This document shows positions 46,278 to 55,986 of a stretch of 64,000 nt of DNA, one piece after another (position 1 is the first letter of the stretch; the number at the start of each line of letters is the position of its first letter). The translations under genes were made by a program, and so were the position numbers. Where the stretch lies: the NCBI GenBank assembly GCA_018654745.1, contig JABILA010000105.1, positions 1-64,000 of the forward strand, written 5' to 3'. The notes beneath the pieces are model-generated. The model worked only from the letters and a program-made list of their open reading frames with translations. It had not been told where the DNA came from and made no database searches. This DNA is from Alphaproteobacteria bacterium. Its GTDB lineage: Bacteria > Pseudomonadota > Alphaproteobacteria > UBA2966.

Positions 46278-47411
46278 ATGACGCTTGGTTTAACCGAAGA
46301 ACAAATCCTGGTACAGGATACCTTCGCCCGTTATGTGGATGAACAACTACTTCCTGCTGCTGAGGCCATAGATGAAGCCCATGAATACCCGCGGGAATAT
46401 ATCAACCAGCTGGCAGAACTTGGCTTCATCGGCATGCGTTATCCCGAAAATGTTGGTGGTTCTGATGCCGGCTTGCTAACCTTTTGCCTGGCAATTGAAC
46501 AGATCGCACGCGGCTCCATGTCCGTGGCCGGTGCCATTGCCATGCAGGCCCTGATGGGCACCAAGTTTCTGCACATGCTGGGCAACGAAGACATCAAGGA
46601 ACGCCTGTTTAAACCGGCACTGGAAGGCAAAATGCTGGGCGGCATTTGCATGACCGAACCCAATGCTGGCAGCGATCTTGGCGGTATTAGCACCAATGCG
46701 ATAAAGGTTGATGGTGGGTACAAGATTAACGGAGCCAAAACCTGGGTAACAGCTGCCCCTGTAGCTGATTTTTTCACCGTCTTTGCCAAGGCCGGTGAAG
46801 AACAGAAGCTGACAATCTTTCTCGTTGAAAAAGACTTCGACGGCCTGATCATCGGCAAACCCATCGAAAAAATGGGTGTACGTTCTCTGCCCACGTCCGA
46901 AGTTACCTTCGATGATTGTTTTGTTCCCGACAGCCACCGCCTCAGTAAAGAAGAGGGTGATGCAGAAGGACACTTGCGCAAGTTGTTGTCCGAAATCCGC
47001 ATTATGACCGCGTCTCTCGGGCTGGGCGTGGCCCAGGCGGCGCTGGATGAATCAATCAAATATGCCGAGGAGCGTAAACAGTTTGGTCGCTCCATCAATC
47101 GCTTTCAGGCGATCCAGATGAAGTTGGCCGAAATGGCAACAGACCTGGAGGCTGCCCGGCACCTGACTTATTACGCCGCGCGTCTGACAGATGAAGATTT
47201 GCCCAATCGCCAGCAAGCGTCCATGGCCAAGATGTTTGCCACGGAAGCGGCAGCCGATATTTGCGACAAGGCTTGCCGCATATTTGCCAGTTACGGTTTT
47301 GCCATGGAATACCCGGTGCAGCGTTATTTGCGCGATGTGCGCTTCACGCTGATCGGTGGCGGCACAAGTGAAATTCTTAAAATGATTATTGCCAAGGAGC
47401 TTTCAGCATGA
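46278..47411 (+). CDS. Acyl-CoA dehydrogenase with non-canonical active site
   Basis: This 377-residue flavoprotein has the ACAD layout: GGICMTEPNAGSDLGGIST, NGAKTWVTAAPVADFF, RKQFGRSINRFQAIQMKLAEMA and IFASYGFAMEYPVQRYLRDVR. The usual catalytic Glu in the (Y)EGTSEI motif is replaced: the sequence is LIGGGTSEI, so Gly361 stands where Glu is expected. Isovaleryl-CoA dehydrogenase also lacks this Glu and uses one on another helix, but the matching position here is Ile. The substrate is likely a branched or unusual acyl-CoA. Its 3' end has been tandemly duplicated (see 47394-47517). Confidence 0.9.
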   Translation: MTLGLTEEQILVQDTFARYVDEQLLPAAEAIDEAHEYPREYINQLAELGFIGMRYPENVGGSDAGLLTFCLAIEQIARGSMSVAGAIAMQALMGTKFLHMLGNEDIKERLFKPALEGKMLGGICMTEPNAGSDLGGISTNAIKVDGGYKINGAKTWVTAAPVADFFTVFAKAGEEQKLTIFLVEKDFDGLIIGKPIEKMGVRSLPTSEVTFDDCFVPDSHRLSKEEGDAEGHLRKLLSEIRIMTASLGLGVAQAALDESIKYAEERKQFGRSINRFQAIQMKLAEMATDLEAARHLTYYAARLTDEDLPNRQQASMAKMFATEAAADICDKACRIFASYGFAMEYPVQRYLRDVRFTLIGGGTSEILKMIIAKELSA

Positions 47412-47464
47412 AAGCTCGGGAGAAATGGCCAGTGATAAAAGGTAACAAGGAGCTTTCAGCATGA
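47408..47464 (+). CDS. 18-residue mini-ORF 1 in the duplicated junction
   Basis: The reading frame is MKAREKWPVIKGNKELSA with AAGGAG eight bases upstream. It starts inside the ATGA at the end of the acyl-CoA dehydrogenase gene and stops inside the ATGA that starts mini-ORF 2. It was probably created by duplication rather than selected as a peptide. Confidence 0.4.
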   Translation: MKAREKWPVIKGNKELSA

Positions 47465-47517
47465 AAGCTCGGGAGAAATTGCCAGTGATTAAAGGTAACA
47501 AGGAGCTTTCAACATGA
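47461..47517 (+). CDS. 18-residue mini-ORF 2 in the duplicated junction
   Basis: The reading frame is MKAREKLPVIKGNKELST, 16 of 18 residues like mini-ORF 1, again with AAGGAG. Its stop overlaps the mutase small-subunit ATG at 47514 as ATGA, so ribosomes could pass through all three starts. Confidence 0.4.
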   Translation: MKAREKLPVIKGNKELST

Positions 47518-47936
47518 GTGGTGAGGAAAAACGTCCCATCAAGGTTTTGATCGGCAAGCCCGGTCTGGATGGTCACGATGTTGGCGGCAAGGTAGTCACG
47601 CGCGCCCTGATGGATGCGGGATTTGACGTGATCTACACAGGCTTGAGAAAATCACCCAGTGAGATCGCACAGCGAGCTCTGGATGAAAATGTTGATGTCA
47701 TCGGCCTCAGCAGTCTGGCGGGCGCACACATCCCGTTCTCCAAAAAACTCAAAGGTCTGCTCGATCAGTATGGTCTGAGCGACAAGTTGTGGATTATCGG
47801 CGGCTGCATTCCCGAACGAGATCATGCGGAACTCAAATCCATCGGGATCGACGGTGTATTTGCAGGTGGTACAAAACTCGACGAGATTGTTGACTTCATT
47901 AATGCAAATGTAAAAAACGAAAAGGAAGCATCATGA
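47514..47936 (+). CDS. Acyl-CoA mutase small subunit, cobalamin-binding
   Basis: This 140-residue protein is a stand-alone B12-binding domain of the methylmalonyl-CoA mutase family. The cobalamin His motif is DGHDVGG (D-x-H-x-x-G), followed by VIGLSSLAGAHIPF and IIGGCIPERD, with the GG of the nucleotide tail pocket. The large subunit follows with an ATGA overlap. Two-chain mutases of this type include hydroxyisobutyryl-CoA and some ethylmalonyl- or methylmalonyl-CoA mutases. Confidence 0.93.
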   Translation: MSGEEKRPIKVLIGKPGLDGHDVGGKVVTRALMDAGFDVIYTGLRKSPSEIAQRALDENVDVIGLSSLAGAHIPFSKKLKGLLDQYGLSDKLWIIGGCIPERDHAELKSIGIDGVFAGGTKLDEIVDFINANVKNEKEAS

Positions 47937-49546
47937 TTGAAATTAATCCTGATGGCACAAAACGGATTTTGAACGAATCCGGGATTGAAGTTCGCCCTGT
48001 CTATACAGCGGCTGATGTAGAGGAAACCGGTGGTTTTGATTTCGTCGGCGAGCCTGGCCAATATCCCTTTACCCGTGGCATCCACAGCGAAATGTATCGC
48101 AAGCGTCCCTGGACCATGCGCCAGTATGCTGGTTTTGGAAATCCGGTTGATACCAACAAACGCTTTAAATATCTGATCGAAAATGGTCAAACCGGCCTGA
48201 ATGTTGCTTTTGATCTGGCGACCCAGACCGGTCTCGATTCCGATGATGTTATGGCCGAAGGCGAGGTTGGCCGGGTCGGTATGGCCGTCGACAGTTTGCG
48301 TGATTTCGAAATCGCCTTTGACGGTATTGATCTGGAAGAAATCACGGTTTCCCTGACCATCAATGGCTCTGCGGCCATTCTTATTGCCATGTATCTGGCC
48401 ATGGCCGAAAAGCGTGGCTATGACCTCAAGAAACTTCGTGGCACTGCGCAGAACGATATCCTCAAGGAATTTGTTGGTCGCGGCACCTGGATTTTCCCGG
48501 TTGACCCTTCGGTCAAGCTGGTTGGCGATACCATTGAATATTGCGCTGAACACGCCCCGAAATACAGCCCGGTCAGTGTATGCGGATATCACATTCGTGA
48601 ATCAGGTTGTAATCCGGCAGAGGAAATGGCTTACGCCTTTTGCATTGCCAAGGCCTATGCCGATAACGTCATCAAACGTGGTGTGCCGATTGATGAATTT
48701 GCCAACCGCCTGTCATACAACATCAACAGCTTTGGCAATATCTTTGAACAGGTTTGTAAATACCGGGCTGGTCGCAGCCTGTGGGCAAAGATCATCAAGG
48801 AAGATTACGAAGCCAAGGATCCGAAGTCGGGCTGGCTGCGTATGATTGCCGGCGGCGGAGGCGGAGGTCTGACTTTTGAACAGCCTGAAGTCAACATTAT
48901 GCGCGGCGCTTATTATGCCTTGATCAGTGCGTTTGCCGGGACCCAGACGATGGCGCTGTGTTCCTTCGATGAAGCCTATACAATTCCGACCGAATATTCG
49001 GCTCGAATTTCTCTGCGCACCATGCAGTTGTTGCAAGAAGAAATGGGACTTTGCGAAACAATCGATCCCCTGGCCGGGTCCTATTATGTCGAGACCATGA
49101 CCAATCAGATGCGTACGCGCATGGAAGAAATCATGGCCGAGGTTGAGGAAGAAGGCGGCATCATCGAAATGATCAAGGACGGTCGTTTACAGGCCAAGGT
49201 TTCGTCCCAGGCCTATGACATGACCCGGAATATTGAAAGTGGTGATTTTCCGAAGGTGGGCGTAAACCGTTATCGCGTCGACAAGGAAGACGAGCAGGAA
49301 GTTGAATTCCACGAATATTCCGAAGAGGACACCAGGTTGCAGACGGATAGTCTGGCCAAGGTGCGTGCCAATCGGGACGGCAAAGAAGTCACACGTTGTC
49401 TCGAACAATTATCTGCCGATGCCAAGGCTGACAAAAACGTCATGCCAGCAATTATGGCTGCGGTGAAAGCTTATGCGACAGTTGGTGAAATGACGAATGC
49501 CCTGACAGAGGTTTACGGTCATTACGAAGAACCGATTCTGTTTTAG
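47933..49546 (+). CDS. Acyl-CoA mutase large subunit (methylmalonyl-CoA mutase family)
   Basis: This 537-residue TIM-barrel protein binds the substrate and pairs with the B12 subunit. Family motifs are PGQYPFTRGIHSEMYRKRPW split at its Thr, RQYAGFG, GTAQNDILKEF, SVCGYHIRESG and DPLAGSYYVE. Tyr65 (RQYAGF) and Arg183 (KEFVGRGTW) correspond to Tyr89 and Arg207 of methylmalonyl-CoA mutase. Isobutyryl- and hydroxyisobutyryl-CoA mutases have other residues there. A CoA ester with a free carboxylate, such as methylmalonyl- or ethylmalonyl-CoA, is therefore the likely substrate. His220 matches the catalytic His. The exact reaction is not established. Confidence 0.92.
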   Translation: MIEINPDGTKRILNESGIEVRPVYTAADVEETGGFDFVGEPGQYPFTRGIHSEMYRKRPWTMRQYAGFGNPVDTNKRFKYLIENGQTGLNVAFDLATQTGLDSDDVMAEGEVGRVGMAVDSLRDFEIAFDGIDLEEITVSLTINGSAAILIAMYLAMAEKRGYDLKKLRGTAQNDILKEFVGRGTWIFPVDPSVKLVGDTIEYCAEHAPKYSPVSVCGYHIRESGCNPAEEMAYAFCIAKAYADNVIKRGVPIDEFANRLSYNINSFGNIFEQVCKYRAGRSLWAKIIKEDYEAKDPKSGWLRMIAGGGGGGLTFEQPEVNIMRGAYYALISAFAGTQTMALCSFDEAYTIPTEYSARISLRTMQLLQEEMGLCETIDPLAGSYYVETMTNQMRTRMEEIMAEVEEEGGIIEMIKDGRLQAKVSSQAYDMTRNIESGDFPKVGVNRYRVDKEDEQEVEFHEYSEEDTRLQTDSLAKVRANRDGKEVTRCLEQLSADAKADKNVMPAIMAAVKAYATVGEMTNALTEVYGHYEEPILF

Positions 49547-49558
49547 GAAATATGAATT

Positions 49559-50428
49559 ATGATGATTGAGTACGAAGAATACCTGGCCGCCACGTCGGTT
49601 GCGGAAGCAACCCAGGCGCTGGCGAACGGGAACGTTACAGTTGTTGCAGGCGGCACAGACCTGATGGTGCAAACGGCAGCCAGCGGACGTGGCGTGGGCA
49701 CAACATTGCTTAACGTGCGGCGTATCGCTGATTTGCGCGGTGTCACCGTTGATGGTGGCCGTGTCACGATTGGTGCGCTGACAACCATCACCGATATGCT
49801 GACTGATGGTGTTGTCGCTGATACAGCACCTGTATTGGCAGAAACAGCTGACCGCTTTGCCAGTAATCAAATCCGTAATATGGCGACGGTTGGGGGCAAT
49901 ATCTGCAATGCCTCTCCAGCCGGTGACATGATCATTCCGCTGATGGTGCTGGACGCCGACGTTGAATTGTCCAGCTGGGTTGACGGTGCTGTTGCAACAC
50001 GAACGGTGGCTCTGAATGAATTTTTCACGGGTCCCGGCAAGAGTGTCAAAACAGCCAATGAATTGTTGACGTCAGTTTCGTTTAATCGTCCCGCAGAAGG
50101 CTTTGTCGGTCAATTCGGAAAAACCGGTCCTCGTCCGGCGCTTGAAATCTCCATGGTTTCCGTTGGTGTTGGCGGTGTTGCCAGTAATGGCAGCCTGACC
50201 AACGCTCGCGTGGTTTATGGCGCTGTTGCACCAACGCCGATCAGAGCTTCGAAAACAGAAGCCGCCCTGGAAGGTACATCTCTGGATGACGCTTCGATCC
50301 AGAGTGTTCTGGACGTTGCCGACAGTGAAGTGAATCCGATTTCTGATGTGCGCGCCTCTGATTGGTATCGTCGCCATCTCGTCCGTGTCATGACTCAAGA
50401 AGTTCTGGAAAGTGTCGCAAATGTCTGA
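49559..50428 (+). CDS. Molybdenum hydroxylase FAD subunit
   Basis: This 289-residue protein is the medium subunit of a xanthine dehydrogenase/CO dehydrogenase type enzyme. FAD-binding motifs are VVAGGTDLMVQ and TVGGNICNASPAGDMI; the C-terminal CO_deh_flav domain includes RPALEISMVSVGVG. It passes electrons from the 2Fe-2S subunit to an acceptor. The start follows AGGAAAT, and the next gene begins inside its last codons. Confidence 0.93.
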   Translation: MMIEYEEYLAATSVAEATQALANGNVTVVAGGTDLMVQTAASGRGVGTTLLNVRRIADLRGVTVDGGRVTIGALTTITDMLTDGVVADTAPVLAETADRFASNQIRNMATVGGNICNASPAGDMIIPLMVLDADVELSSWVDGAVATRTVALNEFFTGPGKSVKTANELLTSVSFNRPAEGFVGQFGKTGPRPALEISMVSVGVGGVASNGSLTNARVVYGAVAPTPIRASKTEAALEGTSLDDASIQSVLDVADSEVNPISDVRASDWYRRHLVRVMTQEVLESVANV

Positions 50429-50885
50429 AGTTAATATCACCCTCACTGTTAACGGTGAAAAACGTCACGTCTCGGTCGCGCCTGGCCTGAGTGTGTTGAA
50501 CATGCTGCGAGACAAGCTGGATTTAACCGGCGCCAAGCTGGTTTGTGGCGAAGGTGAATGCGGTGCCTGCACTGTTATTGTCGATGGCACATCGGTGAAT
50601 TCCTGCCTGATGTATGCGGTGGAACTGGATGGCCGCGAGGTCACGACGGTTGAAGGCCTGCAAACATCAGAAAAGCTGGATCCTGTACAGCAAGCATTTG
50701 TCGACAAAGGAGCCATCCAGTGTGGCTATTGCACACCGGGCATGGTGATGCAGACCACACATTTGCTCAAGCAAACGGGCAAGCCGACGGAAGAACAAAT
50801 TCGTCGGGGCCTGGAAGGTAATGTTTGCCGTTGCACCGGATACACAAAGATTTTTGAAGCCGTCAATCAAGCAGCAGAAGGATAA
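50421..50885 (+). CDS. Molybdenum hydroxylase 2Fe-2S subunit
   Basis: This 154-residue small subunit has two [2Fe-2S] sites: the plant-type CGEGECGACTVIVDG with a later Cys (VNSCLM), and the C-terminal CGYCTPGMVM ... GNVCRCTGYTKI. It relays electrons from molybdenum to FAD. I chose the ATG at 50421, which overlaps the FAD-subunit stop by 8 bases and gives MSEVNITLTVNGEKR; a GTG nine bases earlier is less likely. Confidence 0.95.
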   Translation: MSEVNITLTVNGEKRHVSVAPGLSVLNMLRDKLDLTGAKLVCGEGECGACTVIVDGTSVNSCLMYAVELDGREVTTVEGLQTSEKLDPVQQAFVDKGAIQCGYCTPGMVMQTTHLLKQTGKPTEEQIRRGLEGNVCRCTGYTKIFEAVNQAAEG

Positions 50886-50896
50886 GGGAACACGCC

Positions 50897-53218
50897 ATGT
50901 CTGAAGCTATTGAAAAAACCACTCTCATTGGTAAAAGCATTACCAAACCGGACGCCCCGGACAAATCCAACGGACGCACGCGTTATATCAACGATATGGT
51001 GCTGCCGCGCATGCTGGTCGCCAAAATCAAACGCTCTGACCGGGCGCATGCCAAAGTGCTCAGCATTGATACATCGAAGGCTGCTGCCGTTCCAGGCATC
51101 CAGGCCATCGTCACGGCTGATGATACGCCCATGGTTGGCGTCGGTGTGACCAAGGATAATCCACCACTGAAAAAAGACATTGTGCTGAGTATGCGCGATG
51201 AACTTGTGGCTGTGGCCGGTGAAACGGAAGAAGCAGTCGACAAGGCCCTGGCCCTGATCGAAATCGAATATGAAGACCTGCCGGCAATTTTTGATCCGGC
51301 AGAGGCCCTCGAAGAGGGTGCGCACCAAATGCACGATGACAAGCCGGGAAATCTCAGTCTTGGTTATCAAACAGTGCACGGCGACATCAAGCAGGCGGAA
51401 AAGAATTCCGATCATGTGCTGGATGAAGTCTATGATGTGCACTATGTCACTCATGTCTGCATGGGCCCGGGCTGTGTCATTGCCGACTTTGACACCCATG
51501 GCAAATTGACCATGTATACCCAGACCCAGTATCCCTACAATTACAAGATGGACCTGGCCCCATCACTGGGGATGCATCCCGGTGATATCCGGGTTATCCA
51601 GCCCCCTGTGGGCGGTGCATTTGGCTCAAAACTGGATGTCTATCCGTTCGAGCCCATCGCAGTATTCCTGGCCAAGAAAACACGTCGTCCGGTTAAATTG
51701 TTCTTTAGTCGTGAAGAAGAATTTTCAGCCTCCCCGACGCGCCAGCCCGCCCGCTTCCATATTCGCGCTGGTGTGAAAAATGACGGCACCCTGACCTTCC
51801 GCGATGTTGATGCCCTGTTGAACAATGGCAGTCACACGTCATGGGGGGCGACCACGCCCTTTGTCATGATGCGAACCTTTACGGGTCACTTCCGGGTGCC
51901 GGATGTCGAGTTTCGTTCGCGTGCGGCGTACACAAATATGCCTTACGCCGGTTCGTTCCGAGGTTATGGCAACGTTCAGGCGACTTATGTCACGGCAACG
52001 GTCATGGACAAACTGGCTGAAGCCGTGAACATGGACCCCATTTCCTTCCGGCTGATGAATGCCCAGAAGGCCGGTGAAGTCACGCCACAAAACAGCAAGC
52101 TGGAAGAATGTTTTCTGGGTGAGTGCATCGAAACGGTCGCGGAAAAAACAAACTTCCTTGAACAATACAATGCCTTCAAGGCCGAGCAGGATTCGCCCGG
52201 TCGTTACAAAAAGGGCATTGGCATTGCCACATCATTCCACAATGCCGGTGGTGCCAAAATTCACAAGTCAGATGGTTGCGGCACAGTGATCATGCTGGAT
52301 GACTATGCCCGTGCGACGGTCATTACCGGAGCGTCGGAAATTGGCCAGGGCATTGATGCCGTGTTGACGCAAATCGTCGCCGAGGAACTCGGTATCCCGA
52401 CGGAAAGTATTACACTGGTCAATAACGACAGTGCCATCGGCCCCTGGGATGTGGGCGTGCATGCCAGCCGCACAACCTTTATCGCCGGGAATTCCGCCAA
52501 GCGGGCTGCCCGCAAGGCCCGTGACCAGATACTTGATGCAGCTGCCCAGCGTTCGAACGTTGCTGCTGAGGAACTGGATTTGCGTGGCGGCAGCGTGGTG
52601 CAGAACGACAATGGTGTGCCCGTCATGAAGATCGACAGTCTTTTGCGCAAGATGCACTTTGCCGGTGAGGACGCGGAACTGGTTATTACCCACGATTATT
52701 ATGAACCGCCAAGTGAGCCTGAAGGCGACAACCATGTGGGCGATATCTCTGCCGCCTATTCGCACGGTGCCTATGTGGCTGAGGTAACGGTTGATACCTG
52801 GACCGGTGTGGTCAAGCTGAACAAGATGACGGCCGTGCAGGATGTCGGCCGTGTCGTCAACAAGCTGGGTATTGAAGGTCAGATGGAAGGCGGCATTGCC
52901 TTTGGTATTGGCTATGGCCTGACAGAAGAAATGATTATCGAGGACGGCGAGGTGAAAAACCCGAACTTCCGCGATTACAAAGTCATGACTGCGCCAGAAG
53001 CGCCTGAGCTTGAATTCCACTTCATCGAAAATGATGATCCGGATGGGCCGTTTGGCGCCAAGGGTATCGCCGAATTGCCAACGATCATTCCGGCACCTGC
53101 GATTGCCAATGCAGTCTACAACGCCATTGGTATTCGCTTCAACAATCCGCCGCTGACGCCGGAAAAAGTCGCCCGGGCAATCGTCGAGAAGCAGGCAGCA
53201 AAGGTGGCTGCAGAGTGA
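50897..53218 (+). CDS. Molybdenum hydroxylase large (molybdopterin) subunit
   Basis: This 773-residue catalytic subunit belongs to the xanthine dehydrogenase/4-hydroxybenzoyl-CoA reductase family. It has Ald_Xan_dh N-terminal features ([18 protein letters not shown]), [29 protein letters not shown], the cofactor-binding [15 protein letters not shown], and the catalytic Glu at about 726 in [10 protein letters not shown]. The context of CoA ligases suggests it hydroxylates, or dehydroxylates, a CoA ester or heteroaromatic acid. That is inference, and subfamily assignment needs comparison. Its stop overlaps the CoA-transferase start as GTGA. Confidence 0.93.
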   Translation: MSEAIEKTTLIGKSITKPDAPDKSNGRTRYINDMVLPRMLVAKIKRSDRAHAKVLSIDTSKAAAVPGIQAIVTADDTPMVGVGVTKDNPPLKKDIVLSMRDELVAVAGETEEAVDKALALIEIEYEDLPAIFDPAEALEEGAHQMHDDKPGNLSLGYQTVHGDIKQAEKNSDHVLDEVYDVHYVTHVCMGPGCVIADFDTHGKLTMYTQTQYPYNYKMDLAPSLGMHPGDIRVIQPPVGGAFGSKLDVYPFEPIAVFLAKKTRRPVKLFFSREEEFSASPTRQPARFHIRAGVKNDGTLTFRDVDALLNNGSHTSWGATTPFVMMRTFTGHFRVPDVEFRSRAAYTNMPYAGSFRGYGNVQATYVTATVMDKLAEAVNMDPISFRLMNAQKAGEVTPQNSKLEECFLGECIETVAEKTNFLEQYNAFKAEQDSPGRYKKGIGIATSFHNAGGAKIHKSDGCGTVIMLDDYARATVITGASEIGQGIDAVLTQIVAEELGIPTESITLVNNDSAIGPWDVGVHASRTTFIAGNSAKRAARKARDQILDAAAQRSNVAAEELDLRGGSVVQNDNGVPVMKIDSLLRKMHFAGEDAELVITHDYYEPPSEPEGDNHVGDISAAYSHGAYVAEVTVDTWTGVVKLNKMTAVQDVGRVVNKLGIEGQMEGGIAFGIGYGLTEEMIIEDGEVKNPNFRDYKVMTAPEAPELEFHFIENDDPDGPFGAKGIAELPTIIPAPAIANAVYNAIGIRFNNPPLTPEKVARAIVEKQAAKVAAE

Positions 53219-54408
53219 AACAGCGCACTGTCCTGAGCATGGAACAGGCGTTGTCGATGCCGTCGGCAACGCTGCGTTTCGCCCAACTGGGTTGGCGGGT
53301 AATCCGCATCGAAGCAACGCCCACCGGTCGTGGTTTGCCCGGTGATCCCAATCGCTATATCGGGCCGAATGTGGTGGATGATGATCGTTGTACATATTTC
53401 ATCGCGCCGAATGCCGGCAAGGAAGCCATTGCCCTTAATCTTAAGGAACCAGAAGGTCAGGCCGTCTTGCACCGCCTGATCAAGGAACTGGACGTAGATA
53501 TCTTTTGCTGCAACACCGTGCCGTCCCGTTATGAACAACTGGGTATTGATTACGAAACCCTGAGCAAGATCAAACCAGACCTGATCTGGGCGGGTATATC
53601 TGCCATGGGACCGGAATTCCCCAAGGTGCCCGGCTATGATCCGGCTATTCAGGCCATGGCAGGGTTTATGGAAGTTACCGGCGATCCGAATGGGCCGCCG
53701 ACGCTTGCTGGTATTCCCTTGATTGATCTGAAAGCCGGAGATGAAGTCTTTGCGGGCGTTTGTCTGGCTCTGGCTGATCGTGCCGAGACGGGTAAGGGTA
53801 AACGCATTGATGTTTCCATGATGCAGGCTGCATCTTCGTGGCTGATCACGACATTGCCCTTGATCGACTTCGATTGTGATGCCTCTGAAATCACCCGCAG
53901 TGGCAACGAACATCGCAAATTTGTTCCGACAAATGCCTATAAAACTTCTGATGGATTTATCTATGTGGCCATGGGCAGCGATGTCATGTGGCGGCGATTT
54001 GTGGATATTCCGAAGTTCAGCAGTGTGGATACTGAACAACGCGCCACCAACAATGGCCGTATGGAAGATCGCGTGCAGTTGAAAGACGACATCGCAGCCA
54101 TCATGGCACAATACACGACGGCTGAGCTGTCATCGGATCTGGCAGCGGCGACCATTCCCAACGCGCCGATCAACACCATCCCCCAGGTTCTTGAAACACC
54201 TGCCGTTGCTACAAAGGTGACGACGACGCAGACACCTGCAGGCAAAACCATTCGCATGCAGCCCATGGCCGTTGATCAACCCGGTGCAAGTCGTGAGATG
54301 AGCTTTCCACCAAAATATGGCGAACACACTCGGTCGGTTATGCAAGAAGCCGGGTATGACGACAGTGACGTAGACAAGCTGGCGCAGTCCGGCATCGTCA
54401 GCGACTGA
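53215..54408 (+). CDS. Family III CoA-transferase (CaiB/BaiF)
   Basis: This 397-residue enzyme moves CoA between carboxylic acids through an aspartyl-CoA intermediate. Recognisable parts are [27 protein letters not shown], the catalytic Asp142 in [20 protein letters not shown], and [17 protein letters not shown]. The N-terminus is shorter than usual: the typical VLDLTQVLAGP start is replaced by [13 protein letters not shown]. The start GTG overlaps the molybdenum-subunit stop. Confidence 0.9.
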   Translation: MKQRTVLSMEQALSMPSATLRFAQLGWRVIRIEATPTGRGLPGDPNRYIGPNVVDDDRCTYFIAPNAGKEAIALNLKEPEGQAVLHRLIKELDVDIFCCNTVPSRYEQLGIDYETLSKIKPDLIWAGISAMGPEFPKVPGYDPAIQAMAGFMEVTGDPNGPPTLAGIPLIDLKAGDEVFAGVCLALADRAETGKGKRIDVSMMQAASSWLITTLPLIDFDCDASEITRSGNEHRKFVPTNAYKTSDGFIYVAMGSDVMWRRFVDIPKFSSVDTEQRATNNGRMEDRVQLKDDIAAIMAQYTTAELSSDLAAATIPNAPINTIPQVLETPAVATKVTTTQTPAGKTIRMQPMAVDQPGASREMSFPPKYGEHTRSVMQEAGYDDSDVDKLAQSGIVSD

Positions 54409-54429
54409 CGTCTGAAACGGAACGGGATC

Positions 54430-55956
54430 ATGACCGCGAAATTACCGCACGTCTTTGAAACCGTCGTGCATATGCTGAAGGTGGCCGCGGAAGCTGCCCC
54501 TTTAGCTACGGCAATCAAGTTCGATAATCGTCAACTCGACTATCAACAATATCTGCGCTGTGTGGCCGGATTTGCCTGTGAACTCGAAAACCTGGATGTC
54601 CGCGGTGAACGCGTTGTCCTGATTTGCGGTAATTCCCTGGAAATGGCTGTGGCCATGTTTGCCGTTCATGCAGCCGGGGCCCAGGCTGTTCCGGTGAACC
54701 CGCTTTACACATCGCGTGAGCTGAAACCTGTGTTGCAGGATGCAGACACGAAAGCCATTATTCTGGACGATAGCCTGGCGGGTTCGTTGGCACCTTTACT
54801 GGATGAACTGAATATCAGCCAACGCATTTCCGTTGGCCCCGATAGCCGCTTTCTGGATGGCTGGGCAGATGATCCTTCGGCAACATTACCTGCGCTGCCC
54901 TCCTCCAGTGATCTGGCAACCCTGCAATATACCGGCGGTACGACGGGCGTGCCCAAGGGTGTGAATATCACCCACGAGCAAATTACAACAAATATCAGCC
55001 AACGTGAGGCGATGCTGCCAACGGTTCAGGATGACGAACGAATTCTCTGTGTAATGCCGTTGTTTCATGTATTTGCGGTTCACATGTGCCTGTATCTGGC
55101 CGCCTGGTGTCGTGGCCAGCTTGTCATATTGCCGCGCTATCAGCCTGATACTGTATTGGCCGCCATCGAAAAACAGCGCATCACACGTTTTCCCGCAGGC
55201 CCAACGGTCTATCACGGTCTGATGGCATACGAAGGCTTTGCCAATACTGACTTTTCCTCGCTTCGGACGGCCTGGTCCGGTTCGGCCCCCCTGCCTGGTG
55301 ATACCCTGAGGCGTTGGCGCGAAGAAACCGGTTGCCCGATCCTGGAAGGATATGGCCAGTCCGAAGCTGGCCCGGTTCTGACCTATGTGACTGAAAATGA
55401 TGACGTCAAACCCGGCTGTGTCGGCAAGGTTTTACCTCTGACTGAATTACAGATTGTGGATACTGAGACCGGTGATCGGGTCTTGCCCATTGGTGAACAG
55501 GGCGAAATCCGTGCCCGTGGGCCACAGATCATGTCGGGCTATCGCAACCGCCCTGAAGAAACATCCCTGACATTGCGGGATGGCTGGCTCTATACCGGGG
55601 ACATTGGCGAACTGGATGCCGACGGCGATCTTTATATCCGCGATCGCAAGAAGGATATGGCCATTGTCGGCGGATATAATGTTTATCCCCGGGAGATAGA
55701 CGAGGTTTTGTACGCTTACTCAGGTGTCATGGAGGCAGCTGCAATTGGCATTGCCGACGACTACCGTGGGGAAGTCATCAAGGCCTTTGTTGTCCCCAAC
55801 AAATCGACCATCACAGTTGATGATCTGATGGAACATTGCCGTCAGAATCTGGCGAAATACAAAATACCTGCCGCGTTTGAACTGGTTTCCGAACTTCCAA
55901 AAACGGCGGTGGGCAAGATCGACAAAAAAGCACTTCGTGAACAAGTAACTATCTGA
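54430..55956 (+). CDS. Acyl-CoA ligase (AMP-forming), second of the catabolic run
   Basis: This 508-residue ANL enzyme has YTGGTTGVPKGVN, EGYGQSEAGP, GWLYTGDIGELDADG, RDRKKDMAIVGGYNVYPRE and the catalytic Lys in PKTAVGKIDKKALR. The pattern fits a medium- or long-chain or aryl-acid ligase. A second ligase, clearly different from the first at 40887, suggests that the pathway activates more than one acid, for example the substrate and a released product. Confidence 0.92.
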   Translation: MTAKLPHVFETVVHMLKVAAEAAPLATAIKFDNRQLDYQQYLRCVAGFACELENLDVRGERVVLICGNSLEMAVAMFAVHAAGAQAVPVNPLYTSRELKPVLQDADTKAIILDDSLAGSLAPLLDELNISQRISVGPDSRFLDGWADDPSATLPALPSSSDLATLQYTGGTTGVPKGVNITHEQITTNISQREAMLPTVQDDERILCVMPLFHVFAVHMCLYLAAWCRGQLVILPRYQPDTVLAAIEKQRITRFPAGPTVYHGLMAYEGFANTDFSSLRTAWSGSAPLPGDTLRRWREETGCPILEGYGQSEAGPVLTYVTENDDVKPGCVGKVLPLTELQIVDTETGDRVLPIGEQGEIRARGPQIMSGYRNRPEETSLTLRDGWLYTGDIGELDADGDLYIRDRKKDMAIVGGYNVYPREIDEVLYAYSGVMEAAAIGIADDYRGEVIKAFVVPNKSTITVDDLMEHCRQNLAKYKIPAAFELVSELPKTAVGKIDKKALREQVTI

Positions 55957-55986
55957 AATTGACTATAAAAACCAAGGACTCCAACC

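Larger units (their letters stand above)
47394..47517 (+). repeat. 53-base tandem duplication of a gene junction
   Basis: A unit that begins AAGGAGCTTTCAGCATGA starts at 47394, 47447 and 47500 (third copy partial). The two full copies differ at a few bases. Each copy carries the end of the acyl-CoA dehydrogenase gene, a Shine-Dalgarno and an ATG, giving three successive coupled start sites. Confidence 0.95.
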
